60,000 bases of DNA from Adiantum capillus-veneris. Lineage: Eukaryota; Streptophyta; Polypodiopsida; Polypodiales; Pteridaceae. Of this stretch, positions 21,645 to 33,251 are shown piece after piece (within the stretch, counting starts at the first letter, position 1; each line of letters opens with the position of its first letter). The stretch is from contig CM043950.1 in NCBI GenBank assembly GCA_014529385.2, positions 151,222,945 to 151,282,944 on the forward strand, given 5' to 3'. The position numbers were made by a program, and so were the translations under genes. The notes below the pieces were generated by a model. That model saw nothing but the letters and a program-made list of their open reading frames with translations. It was not told the origin of the DNA and did not search any database.

Positions 21645-21746
21645 TTTACACAGCGACGCTCATAGTGACACTCATAGCGACGCGGGAATTTTTTTTTTTG
21701 AGCGTCGCTGTGTGAGCGTCGCTAATATGAATAGCCTCTTGTAGTG
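21645..21746. repeat. CACTA A right end and subterminal repeats
   Basis: GCGACGCTCATAG-type repeats in alternating orientation lead to the terminal CCTCTTGTAGTG. Confidence 0.8.
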
Positions 21747-22385
21747 CAACAAGCTCACCGGCCAAATCCCTATAGAGCTCGGTAAAAGATGCAGCCTGGT
21801 GAAGCTCAATGTTTCCCACAATGAGCTCTCTTGACATCTGCCTATTCCTTTGGGATTTCTTTCAGAATTATCACACTTGGATGTAGGCCATAACCATCTG
21901 ACAGGGGAAATCCCTTTTGAGTATGCAAGGATGGTGTCCATGGTGGGCTTCTACGTCAACAATAATAGCCTAATAGGAGGCATTTCCAGCTTATTCATAG
22001 ACAGCTTCTTATGGAATCAAGCACAATCTCTAGATTTCAGCAGCAATTATTTTGATGGTGTCATTCCCAAGAGTTTGGGAAACCTTTCCGGCCTTTTCTA
22101 CTTGGATTTGATAGCAATCAATTTCATGGCTATGTTCCAACGGAGTTTCATGGCTAGATTCCAATGGAGTTGGTTGGTCTCTTTCAGGTGGTTTATCTAG
22201 ATTTTTCTGACAACCACTTATCAAGTAGAATTTTAGATGAGATTTGTGAACTTAATGGGCTTAATTTCCTTTATTTTTCCCAAAATGAGCTCAAAGGAGA
22301 CGTTTTGCCATTTCGCAGCTGTGCCGCATTCTCCTCTAGTTCTTTTCTGATGAATGGTGCTCTCTATGGTATTGAACAAGTATAG
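21747..22385 (+). pseudogene. EMS1-like LRR receptor pseudogene, part 3
   Basis: Resumes the receptor after CACTA A: NKLTGQIPIELGKRCSLVKL, then FLSELSHLDVGHNHLTGEIP, then QSLDFSSNYFDGVIPKSLGN, then LNFLYFSQNELKGDV. This is the end of an LRR ectodomain. The last block is in a shifted frame. No transmembrane or kinase segment follows, so the gene was truncated. Together with parts 1 and 2 it forms one collinear pseudogene on the plus strand. Confidence 0.75.
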
Positions 22386-22796
22386 TCAATCAGCGGGTTG
22401 AATTTTCTGTCGTAATGAAATAATGGCTGCCTTCTTGCGCTCATCGACCCATCAGAAGGCATGCATCTGTGCGTGATAAGTGGACGGCCTCCTTGTGCTT
22501 ATCCATCACCTCATTAGGAGACATGCAGCTCAGGGAGAAATTTCAAGAGGGTGATGATCTTGCAAGGAAACTGCTTCAAATTGGATGGCTAGAAGTGTGC
22601 ATCGTCGATAGTAAAGATGCAAATAATGGCTCCCTTCTTGCGCTCATCAACCAATGCAACACGAGGCCACCAGCCTACTCGGGTCAGAAGCGGCATCGAC
22701 AAGAGTCACAGAGACCCGACGCAAGGAAGGAGTGTCCTGAGGTTCCTCTTCATCTTCATGCTCCATAGATTCTTCAATGTCTCCTTGAAACTCTTT
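22386..22796. other. Unassigned segment with a partial internal duplication
   Basis: Two copies of an AATGGCTSCCTTCTTGCGCTC motif lie about 200 bases apart (about 22422 and 22624). No recognisable protein. Confidence 0.4.
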
Positions 22797-23770
22797 GCCG
22801 CTCATAATCTGATAGATATTGGAGCGCAGCTGGTTAGCTGGTTAGTTGGTTGTGATTGTTGCCGCATTGGGTTAATTTGTTGTGGTGACTCGAGAAAATG
22901 AGTAGAACCAATTGACATGCTCCAATAATAGCTCATCTTGGGACTTGATGAACATTGGAAAGAAGGAAGTTGTCATGCCCCATAGTGCTCCATATAGGAA
23001 ATTGAGCTACTAAAGAGCGTAATTGAATAGAGCAAATGGGTTGCAAGATAACCTAGTTTGGTAGTTGTTTGCAGATGGCACCATTCAATCTAGTAATGTC
23101 GACCATTTAGTCTCTAAACCGTGGAACAATCTTTGAGAAACCCATCTTATCTCAATCATCCGTAGTCAATTTTTCTTTATTTTCAATATATAGGTTGAAT
23201 TTTCAGACTGTGCGAAAAGAAATGTATGCCTATTTGGTATATAGATAAGATGAACAAAATTGAGCATGCACTCATGAAAAAAACATATGGCTAAATTGAA
23301 GCTTTGACAAACTCAAAAAATACAAAAACCATATATAGAGTATAAAAATCAAACTATACTACCGACCTGATAATCTTGTACGAATGTCATCCAATTGTGC
23401 AAGCTGGAGGACAATGTTTGATGCAAGCTACAAAAAAGCAATGTGAATAGTTAAACATATCCTCTTGCAATGAAACCTCACAAACTGAAACTGCAAAGTA
23501 TACAGTGCACGTCATGCAGAGGTGCCATACAAAAGTATGGTGGAGAGTTGGCACTGTGGTCTCTCCAAAAATTATAAGAAACGGAAGCCGTGCCCTGCCC
23601 CGTAGCGTTTATGTGTTGCGCCAATCAAACACATAGTCATGGGGTGCTAAATGTAGATAACGAACCTTGTAGTGTTGTCGAGATGGAGTCGCGTTTGTGC
23701 GATTGAAACGTCCAGTGTTGTGAATATATGTCCTCCCTGCCATACCCAAAATAGACATTAAGAGATAAAT
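22797..23770 (-). repeat. Paralogous gene-fragment segment, copy 2
   Basis: Matches 4252-5045. On the minus strand the exon-like block (about 23368-23430) is open here (LASNIVLQLAQLDDIRTRLS), bounded by TTTTTGTAG and CAGGT. The second block (about 23600-23745) gives GRTYIHNTGRFNRTNATPS then HYKVRYLHLAPHDYVF. An AT-rich stretch of about 200 bases (23165-23340) is absent from copy 1. Conservation of the frame in the blocks, but less between them, suggests exons of an unidentified gene. Confidence 0.6.
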
Positions 23771-23829
23771 ACACACCCTCTTTTTTACACTAAAAATCCA
23801 TTTGAGCCCCATCCCCACTCCTCGGGACG

Positions 23830-23965
23830 CATCACTTGTGACTATGACCAAAGCACCACCAAGCATGACATCTATCTACAACAACAGACCGGCTTATAGC
23901 AATCTCACTATGAATTCTCTTACCCATGTCAATGCCTTGTGCAAGGCCGAGAATCCTTTCCTTTG
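23830..23965 (-). pseudogene. PPR protein fragment
   Basis: The minus strand reads GIDMGKRIHSEIAISRSV, the typical linker between PPR motifs in PLS-class proteins (ALDxGKxIHxEI). It is short, with no start and nearby stops. Confidence 0.5.
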
Positions 23966-24536
23966 CATCCAGTGTGCTTCCTCCAGCCTTCCATATATTG
24001 TTTTGCAATTATCTGATGATACATCTCTTTTATCTCTACGAAATGGCGCTCAATCTTGTGGGCGAGCACGGAAAGTTTGCTCAATGTGCGGCTCATAACA
24101 AAGTACATTGGTACCACTTCATAACAAAGTACATCGGTGAGTGCGTATGTCAAATGTGGTACCCTCACGAAAGTACATTATATAGACCTACCACTTCTTG
24201 AAAATCCATTTCCCTTGAATCCGTTCAGGTATGCCTTTAAGAGATTGAAAATAAGAATCTATTTGCCTTTTCCTAGTTTTGAGGAAAGGTTGTAAGCTAC
24301 TCCGAGACTATGATCGGCCAGTTCTCTAGCCACGCCGCAGGTAAAGGAGTAATTTCTTGCTTGGAGCTCCGTATGATTCGCTCACTCCTCCCGATGAAGA
24401 TGATGGAGATCCAAAGGGGGAACTAGATCTGTTGCCAACGATTCAATTGGAGCTTCGACCCTTTTCAATGACGGCCACCTCTTTGCACGATGTCCTTGTC
24501 ACCACTCATCAACATACTCCAGTTCTGCCCACTCTA
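23966..24536. other. Unassigned segment before CACTA B
   Basis: Contains a local direct repeat (CATAACAAAGTACATYGGT at about 24096 and 24120). No recognised protein. It ends with the CTA target duplication of copy B (24534-24536). Confidence 0.4.
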
Positions 24537-24790
24537 CACTACAAGAGGTTGTGTGCTCTTGTGACGCTGTTAGCGACGCAAATACACTGGGTTTTTATAA
24601 CCCCCGGCGTCGCTAAAACCGTCGCTAATAGCGTCGCTACGAGAGCATCGCTATATGCGTCGCTATATAAAGATGCTCATAGCGACGGTTATAGCGACGT
24701 TTACACAGAAGTCTATAGCGACGCTCATAGCGATGCTACAGAGCCATAAATAGCGATGGTTATAGCGACGCCTGAGAGAAACGTTTTTTG
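24537..24790. repeat. CACTA B left end and subterminal repeats
   Basis: At least ten AGCGACG / CGTCGCT cores in both orientations in about 250 bases. This is a fuller array than the corresponding end of copy A. Confidence 0.82.
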
Positions 24791-25151
24791 GTGACAGGGC
24801 ATTGAATGCCCTGCCACCCATCAAGCATATTGTACTTGATTCACTTTTTTAAAAAAGTGCAAGGGTAGATAATAGACCCAAAATAGTCACCCACAAGACG
24901 CATTGTTTGCAAAATTGACAAGCGTAAAATTGACAATTGTACACATCATAGGCAAAATGAATTGATTGGCAAATGTAATAATGACAATTGTACAACATCA
25001 TAGGCATAAAGAATTGATTGGCAAAATGAACTGCGGTGACAAATGTAATAATATACATGGTTCAAAAAGACGTATAAACTCCGTCTCATGATACATAAGC
25101 TATGAGAAACCCTAAACTAATGCTATCTAGATACGGCTAAATTGACATTGT

Positions 25152-26458
25152 CTAGCTAGACGTCTCATCGCGTCCAAGCGGCGTATCTCTCGGATTCTGC
25201 AAAAAAAGACAATAAGATAGCTTTCAGTAAGTATAAACATATAACGACATTTATACAATACAAAAAATAGAAAAGAGTAAACCCTAATACTAACCATGCC
25301 GCCGCGAGAACTGAGAATGCCCATCAGGGCGTTTAAGCCCTTCCTGCCTGCGTACTCGCGCTCATACGGTGTGGGATCACGTCCTGTCATCGACCACTGT
25401 CAAAACATACAAAGATTTCATTATGTTAGAATTAAAAAACTCATAAATCCTAAACTATCGAACATAAAGAGCAATGCGAAAACACTTACAAAATCGGCCT
25501 CAAATGATGCCCATCCACCGCTCCCCAAGTTGTGCGAGCTCCCTCCCTCTACTCGCGCTGTGGCTGCATCCTTTTGTTGCTTCCACTTGTCGGGATTCTC
25601 GCGCGCTGCTTTCTTCGCATTCTTCCAATCTTCTTTGGCCACTCAATCTGGCCTGTTCCACCCATGCTTGATTGATTTTTGCACTTCGGAACGCTTGTTT
25701 TTGCAGTATTCGCACATTCGAATCTTCATCAGGTCTTCATTGAAGCACTGATCCCATGTTGGAACGGGAAACTCATCATGAAGTATGCTGATGACTCTGT
25801 TTTTTAAATCCCTTGGTACTTCACTCCACCTTTTTAGTATGTAGTGTCTAAACAGCTGAGAGCAAAGACCACGCATGCGCGAGATCATCTTCTTGCCGTC
25901 ATCACCCATGATGATGCCGCCGCTGAAGTCGACGGAGTAAGGCAAGCCCTCTGGCCGTTGACGCGTGAACCTGGGTGTCCCGGCAGGGGTCTCTAGCGGC
26001 GTGTCGTTAGGGGTACGGACGTCAGGTGTCTCCACCGGCGTCTGGGCCCCGAAGCGAGGAGTGTCGAGTGGGGTGGCTCCTGGCGGAGTAGGTAAAGGTG
26101 TGTAGCTGCTAGGAACAGTCAGTCGCGCAAAACCTGGCGTAGATGGCGATGCTGTGACTGGTGTGGGGATGGGCAAAGAAGGGGAGGGTAAAGAGTCTCG
26201 TCAAACACGAGGCGGTGTGGAGGCATCCGCGGCGGAATCCCCACAACAACCGCAACCGCCACCACTAGAGCGCCGGTGTCTAGACGAGTGTGAAGATCGT
26301 CTCGTCGACGCCGAAGCTTTGGAGCGCGCCGAATGCTCCGAAAGAGAGGGAGATGCGGATGGAGTAGGAACACGCGATGATGCGCCAGAGCGATGACGCT
26401 CCACGTACCACTGTCTCTGCTGCGGTGACAAAGAAGAAAGAAACTCCTCATCATCCAT
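25152..26458 (-). pseudogene. TnpA-like gene of CACTA B, two premature stops
   Basis: The exon layout is identical to A and C: 26458-25490, 25396-25295 and 25196-25152, with the same splice sites. Two TGA codons interrupt exon 1. One, near 26201, stands where A and C have an Arg codon (CGA). The other, near 25643, stands where they have Trp (TGG) in the DWLAKEDW motif. Both are single transitions. Otherwise the protein matches the 371-residue version. Confidence 0.85.
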
Positions 26459-26730
26459 AACTGCATTAAACACACGAATATTTAAACTTAATATTGAATG
26501 AATAGAGTAGAAAATGACAAAAAGACCATTAAATACAATGACGTAATGACGCATATAAATACAATGATGCAATGAATTGAGTGATAGAAGAGGCAAGTCG
26601 AAAACTCAGAATTTTCAATCAAAAGATGTGAGCGCGAGTAGAAAAGAGCGTTATACACCATGAAAGGTACTTAGAGAGCCAGAGCTTTTACAACACGGAG
26701 CAAAATTGTTCAAATACAATATTTGTGGCT

Positions 26731-29700
26731 TTAAGAGATCTCTCTCTCATCCTCGCATAACTCAACATAACCTTATATATCTATATAGAGCTCTCCGTTT
26801 AAACACATATCCTCTGTTTCATTTTGTATCTCCTCTGCATGCACCCCATATAGAGTAGTAGCATCTTGATGCTCGTCTCGCACCACCGCAGCGGCTTCTG
26901 ATTGAGCATCTTCTCTGATCTCCTCCATTGATGCCGTTGTGATTGGCACATGGTAGCCTTCATACGTCCTTGCACTACGAGGGGCTACCTCTATGACGTA
27001 CCACCAGTTTGATGTAGACTTTGCATGTAGGATGAAATATTACCTGCCAGAGCCACATAACTTACATGAGAGCTTTCAAGCACATAACTTGTAAAAGGGG
27101 GATGTTAACTATTTACATACTTACTTGTTCACAATGCTCCGGTAGTACGAAAGTGTCTCTTAGGTCAGTCCATTTCTTAGTAGAATCCACCTCAAGAAAA
27201 CCAGACTCTCCTCTACGCACAGTAGCGTTGCGACCCTCCATGATTATCTTGAACCATTGCACGTCGAAAAAGTCGACAAAAAATCCTCTGTAATCGATCC
27301 TCAAAATCTCTTGTAGCGTGCCGAAGTAAGTGAGTTCCGCCACCACAGGATCTGCATCAGAGAAACGTCGTCGACTAGACTGTTCAAATTTTGCCATGAT
27401 TCCACAATCTTGAGTAAAACGCTTTTTGTCGATCCGTTCCACCCTAAAATGTCGACCTTTACACCATGCTGCTGTGTATGACTTATACTACAACGAACAA
27501 AGATTATGAGTGGCCGTTCAAACGTTTAGAAATAAAGTCACTAGCTAGTCGTACATTGCAAACTTACCTTGGTCGCGCAACCCCGAGAGTACTCCCACTC
27601 TTCCTCAGTCACTTCGTCACCGCATTGTTGTGCGCTTTTCAATTGGTTGTGCAACCATCTTAAGCTCATGAATGTTGGTAGGATCTCCAGAACCGTCGGA
27701 TAGTGCATCGGTGGTCGTCTTCCCCGTCTCCACTCGATTCGTGCCCTTTGTCGCTCTTGCTTTGCATCCTCATATTGTGAAATCCACTTTTGCATCACTG
27801 GATTGTGAAGCATGTAAAATCGGTTGATTTTAGCCTCTAGATCTTCCGTCATCTTCTTCTCAACACCGAGATTGCACATGACAATCCCAGATATGCGCTC
27901 ATCATCTATGGTTCGCCATAGCGTGTCCCGGGCTTTATCAAATCCGTCTAGCCACTCTCCAATGTACACTAGGGACTCTGATACCAACCAACCTTCTGCC
28001 ATGCTACCCTCCGGACGTGCCTTTTGACGCACATATCCCTTAAGCGTTTTCATGAAACGTTCTAAGAAGAACATCCATCTGGAATGAACTATGCCAGCTA
28101 TTTCCACCTCATCAACTATGTAAACAAGAAGATGCACCTGAATGATTAGCATTGTAGTAGGAAAATGTTTCTCAAACATGCACACAAGCTCCGCAGCATT
28201 TAGTTTGGCGAATGGTATGGAGTCTACGTTGATCTCCTTTTGTGAGATCCATTGCACCAGCTTTGCAAGTTTGTAGATTGTGTTATGGATGTCGAGAGAC
28301 AAACATCCCTCACTGGAAACCGGTAAAATAAACTGTAAAGTATGTGCAGCAATGATATTAAAGTCCACATTTTATGCAATGATATTAAAGTCCACTACGA
28401 ACGTACCTGACACATTTTATGCCAATCGTGTGACTTCAAACCGGTAAGCTTTCCTTCTTTAGTAAAACACGTTCGGAGCGAGTGCATTACGCCAGTGGGG
28501 GTCCGCAAAGATCGAATGGTCTCTTTTACTTTGCGTTCTTGGGAAAAAACAAGATTTATATAAAAGATCAACTATGGGAAAAAACAAGATTTACTGTGTC
28601 TGAGTGAGCAGTGTCAATAGATCACCTGAGCATTCTGGTAGCCCGGGATAGTCATGCATGGTCCACATTAGAATGCCTCTGATCAAAGCATTCCGTCGTC
28701 CTGTGTGTCGGCTCATATCCACCACCTCTATGCCAATCCACAATTGTTGTAGCTCTTCCAATAGTGGACGAAGATACACATCTATATTCTCCTTTTTATA
28801 TCGCCCTGGCACAATCAAGCTTAGCCATAGGTGCCCCTTCTTCGTAGTCAACCACGGGGGAATGTTGTAGTTGACGATGACAACGGGCCATACACTGTAA
28901 GATGTTGATCTTTGACCAAATGGATTTACGCCATCCATAGCCAGGCCTAAGCGCAAATTTCGAGCTTCCCTGGCAAAATCCGACCATGTTCCATCTATAT
29001 GTTTCCAGGCTGCGCAATCTGCAGGAATTGGTAGCACACCATCCGAAGATTTATTCTCCTCATGCCATGATGCTAGGGCGGCCATGGACTTACATTCGAA
29101 GAAATTCTTGATGCGAGGAAGCAGAGGAAAATGTCGCAAAACCTTTTGTGGAATTTTTGTCCCGTGGAGATCTACTCGATATCTTTCGGAATCACATTTC
29201 GGACACTTCTCCATGTCTATGTATTCCCCTCTGAAAAGAATGCAGTCATTAGGACAAGCGTGGATAGAATTGTAATCCATCCCCAAGTTTCGCAAAATCT
29301 TTCTTGCTTCATCTCGGGAATCTGGCATCACATTGTCAGCTGGTAGTATGTGCTCTTTCAGCAATCTACACAACATAAAAATATGATACAGTCGTGTAAA
29401 AATCTATCAGATTATTATACATTTAGAGTTTTATTAAAGTAAACTAATTGTAATAGATCACCTGAAAAGCGCTGTGACGCTAGTGTCACTCCATCCAAAC
29501 TTGGCCCGCATGTTGAGAAGAACCAGGAGTGCTTTCAATCTAGACATACGTGCTCCATTATACAATGGCGTATCGGCTTCACTTTTCATATCATCATAGA
29601 TAAGCCTTTCTGAATCCATGATCGTCTCGATCATTTCATCAATCTCAGGCTCAAACATTGCCTCGTTGGGAATGTGCTCTGCATGATCATCCCCCGAGCT

Positions 29701-29994
29701 GTCAGAGGCTACATCTTGTGGCCTCACATATGCTGCTTGACCAAAGCGCCTGCGAACACGTCTATTGGGTTGCAAGATTGCTGCTTGTTGGCCAGCGTCA
29801 GAGTCCGACGAGTTATAATTGGCAACAACTCGATCTATAATAGATGGATTGAACTCGCCAAATTTGCGAATGTGATGCAAAGAAACACGTCTTGTCTGTC
29901 GCACAGCATGCTTGCATTGATTACAAGGACATAAGACCCTCGTTGAGAGATAGGTGTTTCGGTTGGACGGTCCCACATCCTCGTCACTACTCAT
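26731..29994 (-). pseudogene. tnp2-type transposase of CACTA B, central exon deleted
   Basis: Minus-strand exons are 29994-29462 (intact, starting MSSDEDVGPS, with a CPCNQC cysteine cluster), 29365-28626 (containing GLAMDGVNPFGQRS and WPVVIVNYN of the tnp2 domain), a 137-nt remnant of exon 3 (28543-28407), 28332-27568, 27487-27125 and the exon 6 region (stop 26731-26733). Comparison with copy C shows that 468 nt of exon 3 are lost, including the DPMHIFKNV motif and the exon 3 acceptor. Skipping the remnant would leave exons 2 and 4 out of phase. The start is chosen as the first ATG of exon 1, also conserved in C. Confidence 0.85.
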
Positions 29995-30054
29995 AATGAG
30001 GATAAATATCTTATAACGTGGACAACAAATTTGATATTCTATTGGCATTCTTCG

Positions 30055-30112
<58 letters not shown>

Positions 30113-30657
30113 CTCACATTCTCTAGTCATGTCCAATCCCCGCACACCTCGGTCTAGAGGTGCACGGAGATCAGAACCACCGGGTTATAATCTCGTCTTT
30201 ATTGGTCAATACCTAAATTTGTGGGTACAAGAAATCTACAGACCCACGTCTACATGATACTGCATGTAGTGGACAAAACCCCTTTGGACCGTTCTTGCTC
30301 TTGTTACTAACTTTGAAGTTGCTGTTGAATGACTAGAGGTTGTCTAGATGGTCATTGTCGGGGATGTAGTGACTCTTGCCGCCCTGAAGATCCACCTTCT
30401 TCCCTATCTTCTGAAGACATTTCACCAGTACTTTTGGATCGACGGAGCCCACCATGAGTGAAGGCAGCAATACCCTATATTCCATTGAGGGCTTTCTTCA
30501 CCCGCTTCATGCAGGCATCGCAGTCTATGGAGACCTAAATCTAATCTAATATAACGTAAATCTAAATCTAGCGTAAATAAACGTAAATCTAACTAAAAAT
30601 AAACCTAAATCTAATCTAATTTAACTTAAATAAACCTAAATCTAATTTAACGTAAGT
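29995..30657. other. CACTA B 5' region of transposase gene
   Basis: Contains a (CT)n run (30058-30110) just upstream of the transposase ATG, then CTAAATCTAA-type AT-rich repeats (30536-30660). Probably the promoter and leader of the transposase gene; no clear core promoter was picked out. Confidence 0.45.
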
Positions 30658-30917
30658 CTACATCTAACCTAATCTTTAACGTCTTTTAGGATAGTTTCCT
30701 ACGACGTTATAACTCTCTTCTTCTTGTGTGTGTGCGCGTGTGTGGATGTGTGTGCCAATAAAAAGAGATAAATGGTATAACCTTTTTATCACCCATGCCA
30801 AGTATGATAGATTGGTTATGCCATTTCCCTCTTGAATAATAGGTCTTGAGTTCAACTCCTCGTCCGCTAGATCTTTAGGTCGTTTAATTTTAATTAGTTT
30901 CCTACGACGTTAAATTA

Positions 30918-31152
30918 GTTTCTCTCTCTTTCTCTCTCAATGTGTGTGCGTTTTTTTGTTTATGCATGTTTTCTCTCTCTTTTCCTCTCTCAATGTGTGC
31001 ATTTTTTGTTTATGCATGTTCTCTCTCTCTTTTCCTCTCTCAATGTGTGCGTTTTTTGTTTATGCATGCTCTCTCTCTCTTTTCCTCTCTCAATGTGTGT
31101 GTGCATTCTTTGTTTATGTATGTGTGTGTGTGCGTTTTTGTTTATGTTTGTA

Positions 31153-31190
<38 letters not shown>

Positions 31191-31319
31191 AACACTATGT
31201 GTGTGTGTGTGTGTGTGTGTATGAGAGAGAGAGAGAAAGAGGGGAAGGGAACATGAGAGTGAGGAGAGGGAAGGAGCATACCTGGCTCTCCTTCCTCTCC
31301 TCGTGTGTGTGTGTGTGTG

Positions 31320-31357
<38 letters not shown>

Positions 31358-31365
31358 AGAGAGGG
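30918..31365. repeat. CACTA B minisatellite plus CT/GT/GA microsatellites
   Basis: Same roughly 50-base units and dinucleotide runs as copy A, with different run lengths. Confidence 0.9.
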
Positions 31366-31454
31366 AGAGCGTTACCTGCTCCTTGCTTGAGGGCGCCGAA
31401 AAACTCAGATATGAGATCTAAGTTTTTGGGCGCTCTCTGTTATTTTTTTAGCCC

Positions 31455-31577
31455 TGCCGGCGTCGCTATGAACGTCGCAAATTTACTTGTAAATTTGTGA
31501 CGCTCATAGCGACGCCATGAATTTTTTTTTGAGCGTTGCTGTGTGAGCGTCGCTAATATGAATAACCTCTTGTAGTG
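31455..31577. repeat. CACTA B right end and subterminal repeats
   Basis: GCGTCGC/GCGACG cores in both orientations followed by CCTCTTGTAGTG. Confidence 0.8.
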
Positions 31578-31654
31578 CTAATCAAACTCATAGCATTTGG
31601 CTCTGTCTATAGCTTTCTTGTGATGCAAAGGGGCATGCAGTTCTCTCCTCTTAG

Positions 31655-31940
31655 CTACTGCACATCGGTTTCTCTCTCTGTGCTTGTCAATCTTCTCTTC
31701 TTTGCATATGGCCTTGACAACGCCCTTTGGTCGCCCTCACTTCTGCTACATTCGTTAGAGGCTCTCCTCTTCTTTGGCTTATCGGCTCCTACTGGCCCGT
31801 CTCCTCCACTTTTATGCTTTTGCATCGGTGCGTTAAGCTTCTCAGTCAGAATCGCCACCACCCTCTTGTCTTTGTTGTATAGCTCCTTGCTTTCTGCAAC
31901 TCGTCTCTCCTCAGACTTTATCTCTGTCGTCGTCCTCTAA
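31655..31940 (-). other. Exon-like open frame, possible nuclear protein fragment
   Basis: On the minus strand an open stretch of about 93 codons is Lys/Arg/Glu-rich. It contains EIKSEERRVAESKELYNK, a hydrophilic linker, and two NLS-like clusters (DKPKKRRAS, YAKKRRLT). Composition and lack of stops suggest an exon or exon fragment. The family is not recognised and no splice sites were established. Confidence 0.35.
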
Positions 31941-32719
31941 AAGGTTGATGGTTTGTTATTGCCAAATTTGCTAGAACTCTGCTTGGTGACTTTGTTGCAC
32001 GGAGCTTTTATTGCTGCACCCAGCTCTATTATTTAATGTTTATTGTTTCCTGTGTGGTGCGCTGCTTTTGGTTTGCTGCTTGCCGTCAGATTCAAGTGAA
32101 AGGCAACACCCTCGATGTTGCCAGGTGGCTTAACTCGCTGGCTTGCTTTAGGAAAATCGTCTTAGGCTTACCAAGGAACCAATGCCTTGCAGTTCTATTT
32201 GCAGATCCAACCACCTCCTTGTGCACCCTCTGTGAAACCCCTGTTCATTTCCCCTTGGCTACTTGTCTTCTCCTTTTTATATTGCTTTATAACCTTGCAC
32301 CAGGCTCCCAAATCTTCTTCACGCCGTCAACTTACAAGTCCGCAACCGCTTATAGGCTCGTCATTACTTTTTCTTATCCTCTCTGATCAACTCCTCTACC
32401 CACACCGCTCATAGGCTTCTCCCCCATCAATTTTTCTCATCCTCGGTCTTTCCACCTCAGTCAGTGCCCCTGTTCAGGTTTGTTGGCCCTCCCACCCCAG
32501 TTCGTCAATGATTTTTCTTGCCCAAAGCCAACATTCATCTATTATGCTGCTTCTTGGCCCCTGCTGCCTTGGCGAAAACCTGCCAGCGCTCCTCTCTTTT
32601 CTTTTCTTTTGGTTATGCTTTTATGAGCGAGTCGCAATGCAAGCTTTTTTTTGTTCTTCGAACGAGGTCGAGGTCCACTGGATTAAGATCCGGAGTCAAT
32701 GCTCTGGATCAAGCCAAGT
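31941..32719. other. Unassigned segment
   Basis: Pyrimidine-rich unique sequence with short plus-strand frames. No convincing gene or repeat was found. Confidence 0.4.
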
Positions 32720-33240
32720 GGTGATTGCATCTAGAGATAGGTCCTCGCTACGCATCTGCTGAAAATAGCCCACAGCTTCCTAGCACCACATTTGGCATAC
32801 ATGTCAACCAAGGCAATGCCAAGCACGACATTTTGTATCAACAGCCCTTGACTAACAATATCTCTGTGACTCTTTTGCCCATACCAACATCTTGCATGAT
32901 GCCACAGATGCCTTCAAGTTGCACATGTAGGTCATTGCATCAAGAGCTCAATGCCACATGCCTTCGAGATAGAAGCATAAGGTGACTATATTTAAAGAGT
33001 TCCCTTCTCTTTGCATCTGTTGAAAACATCACTGAGCTTCCTGGCCCTGTCACTGTTGGGCATATCCCGCGATCAAAGCAATGCAAGAGATGACATGGAA
33101 GCTCATCAAGCTTTTTGAGCTTTAGGAAGTACACCACATCTGGCATACATGTCCACCAAGGCAGCGCCAAGCACAACTTTTTTTTGTCAACAGCTTTTGA
33201 CTAATAAAATCGTCATGAACTCTTTGGCCCACACCAACAT
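32720..33240 (-). pseudogene. PPR protein fragments in tandem
   Basis: The minus strand carries two PPR shards. One reads ALVDMYARCGVLPKAQK (about 33110-33175). The other is frame-broken, with LALPWLTCMPN standing for a shifted LGIALVDMYAKCG (about 32785-32840). Both also show the linker wording of PLS-class repeats. Stops and shifts are frequent. Confidence 0.65.
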
Positions 33241-33251
33241 CTTGCGTGATA

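Larger units (their letters stand above)
17249..21746 (-). mobile_element. CACTA transposon copy A, internally deleted
   Basis: The ends are CACTACAAGAGG (17249-17260) and its reverse complement (21735-21746), flanked by the 3-bp duplication CAA (17246-17248 and 21747-21749). Length is 4498 bases. Genes point to the minus strand. The TnpA-like gene is complete. The transposase keeps only its last exons, because about 2.5 kb relative to copy B (including all N-terminal and tnp2 coding sequence) is missing at a junction near 20857. It is inserted in the EMS1-like pseudogene. Excising it and one CAA rejoins the LRR text. Confidence 0.95.
24537..31577 (-). mobile_element. CACTA transposon copy B
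   Basis: The ends are CACTACAAGAGG (24537-24548) and its reverse complement (31566-31577), with the 3-bp duplication CTA (24534-24536 and 31578-31580). Length is 7041 bases. It has the same orientation and gene order as copy A. The transposase exon 1 is intact but most of the central exon is deleted, and TnpA has two stops. The flanks are unrelated to those of A and C, so it is an independent insertion rather than part of a segmental duplication. Confidence 0.95.

Noticed and set aside
21129-21715. Open frames of up to 194 codons in the CACTA arms (also at 30940-31390 and 41751-42224)
   Set aside because: They translate minisatellite and dinucleotide repeats in every frame, with Cys-Val and Arg-Glu runs. 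No independent evidence of coding.
30536-30670. CTAAATCTAA-type repeats resembling plant telomere repeats (also 42480-42600 and 43200-43270)
   Set aside because: The unit is not the CCCTAAA telomere unit, is irregular, and recurs at the same place inside CACTA copies B and C.
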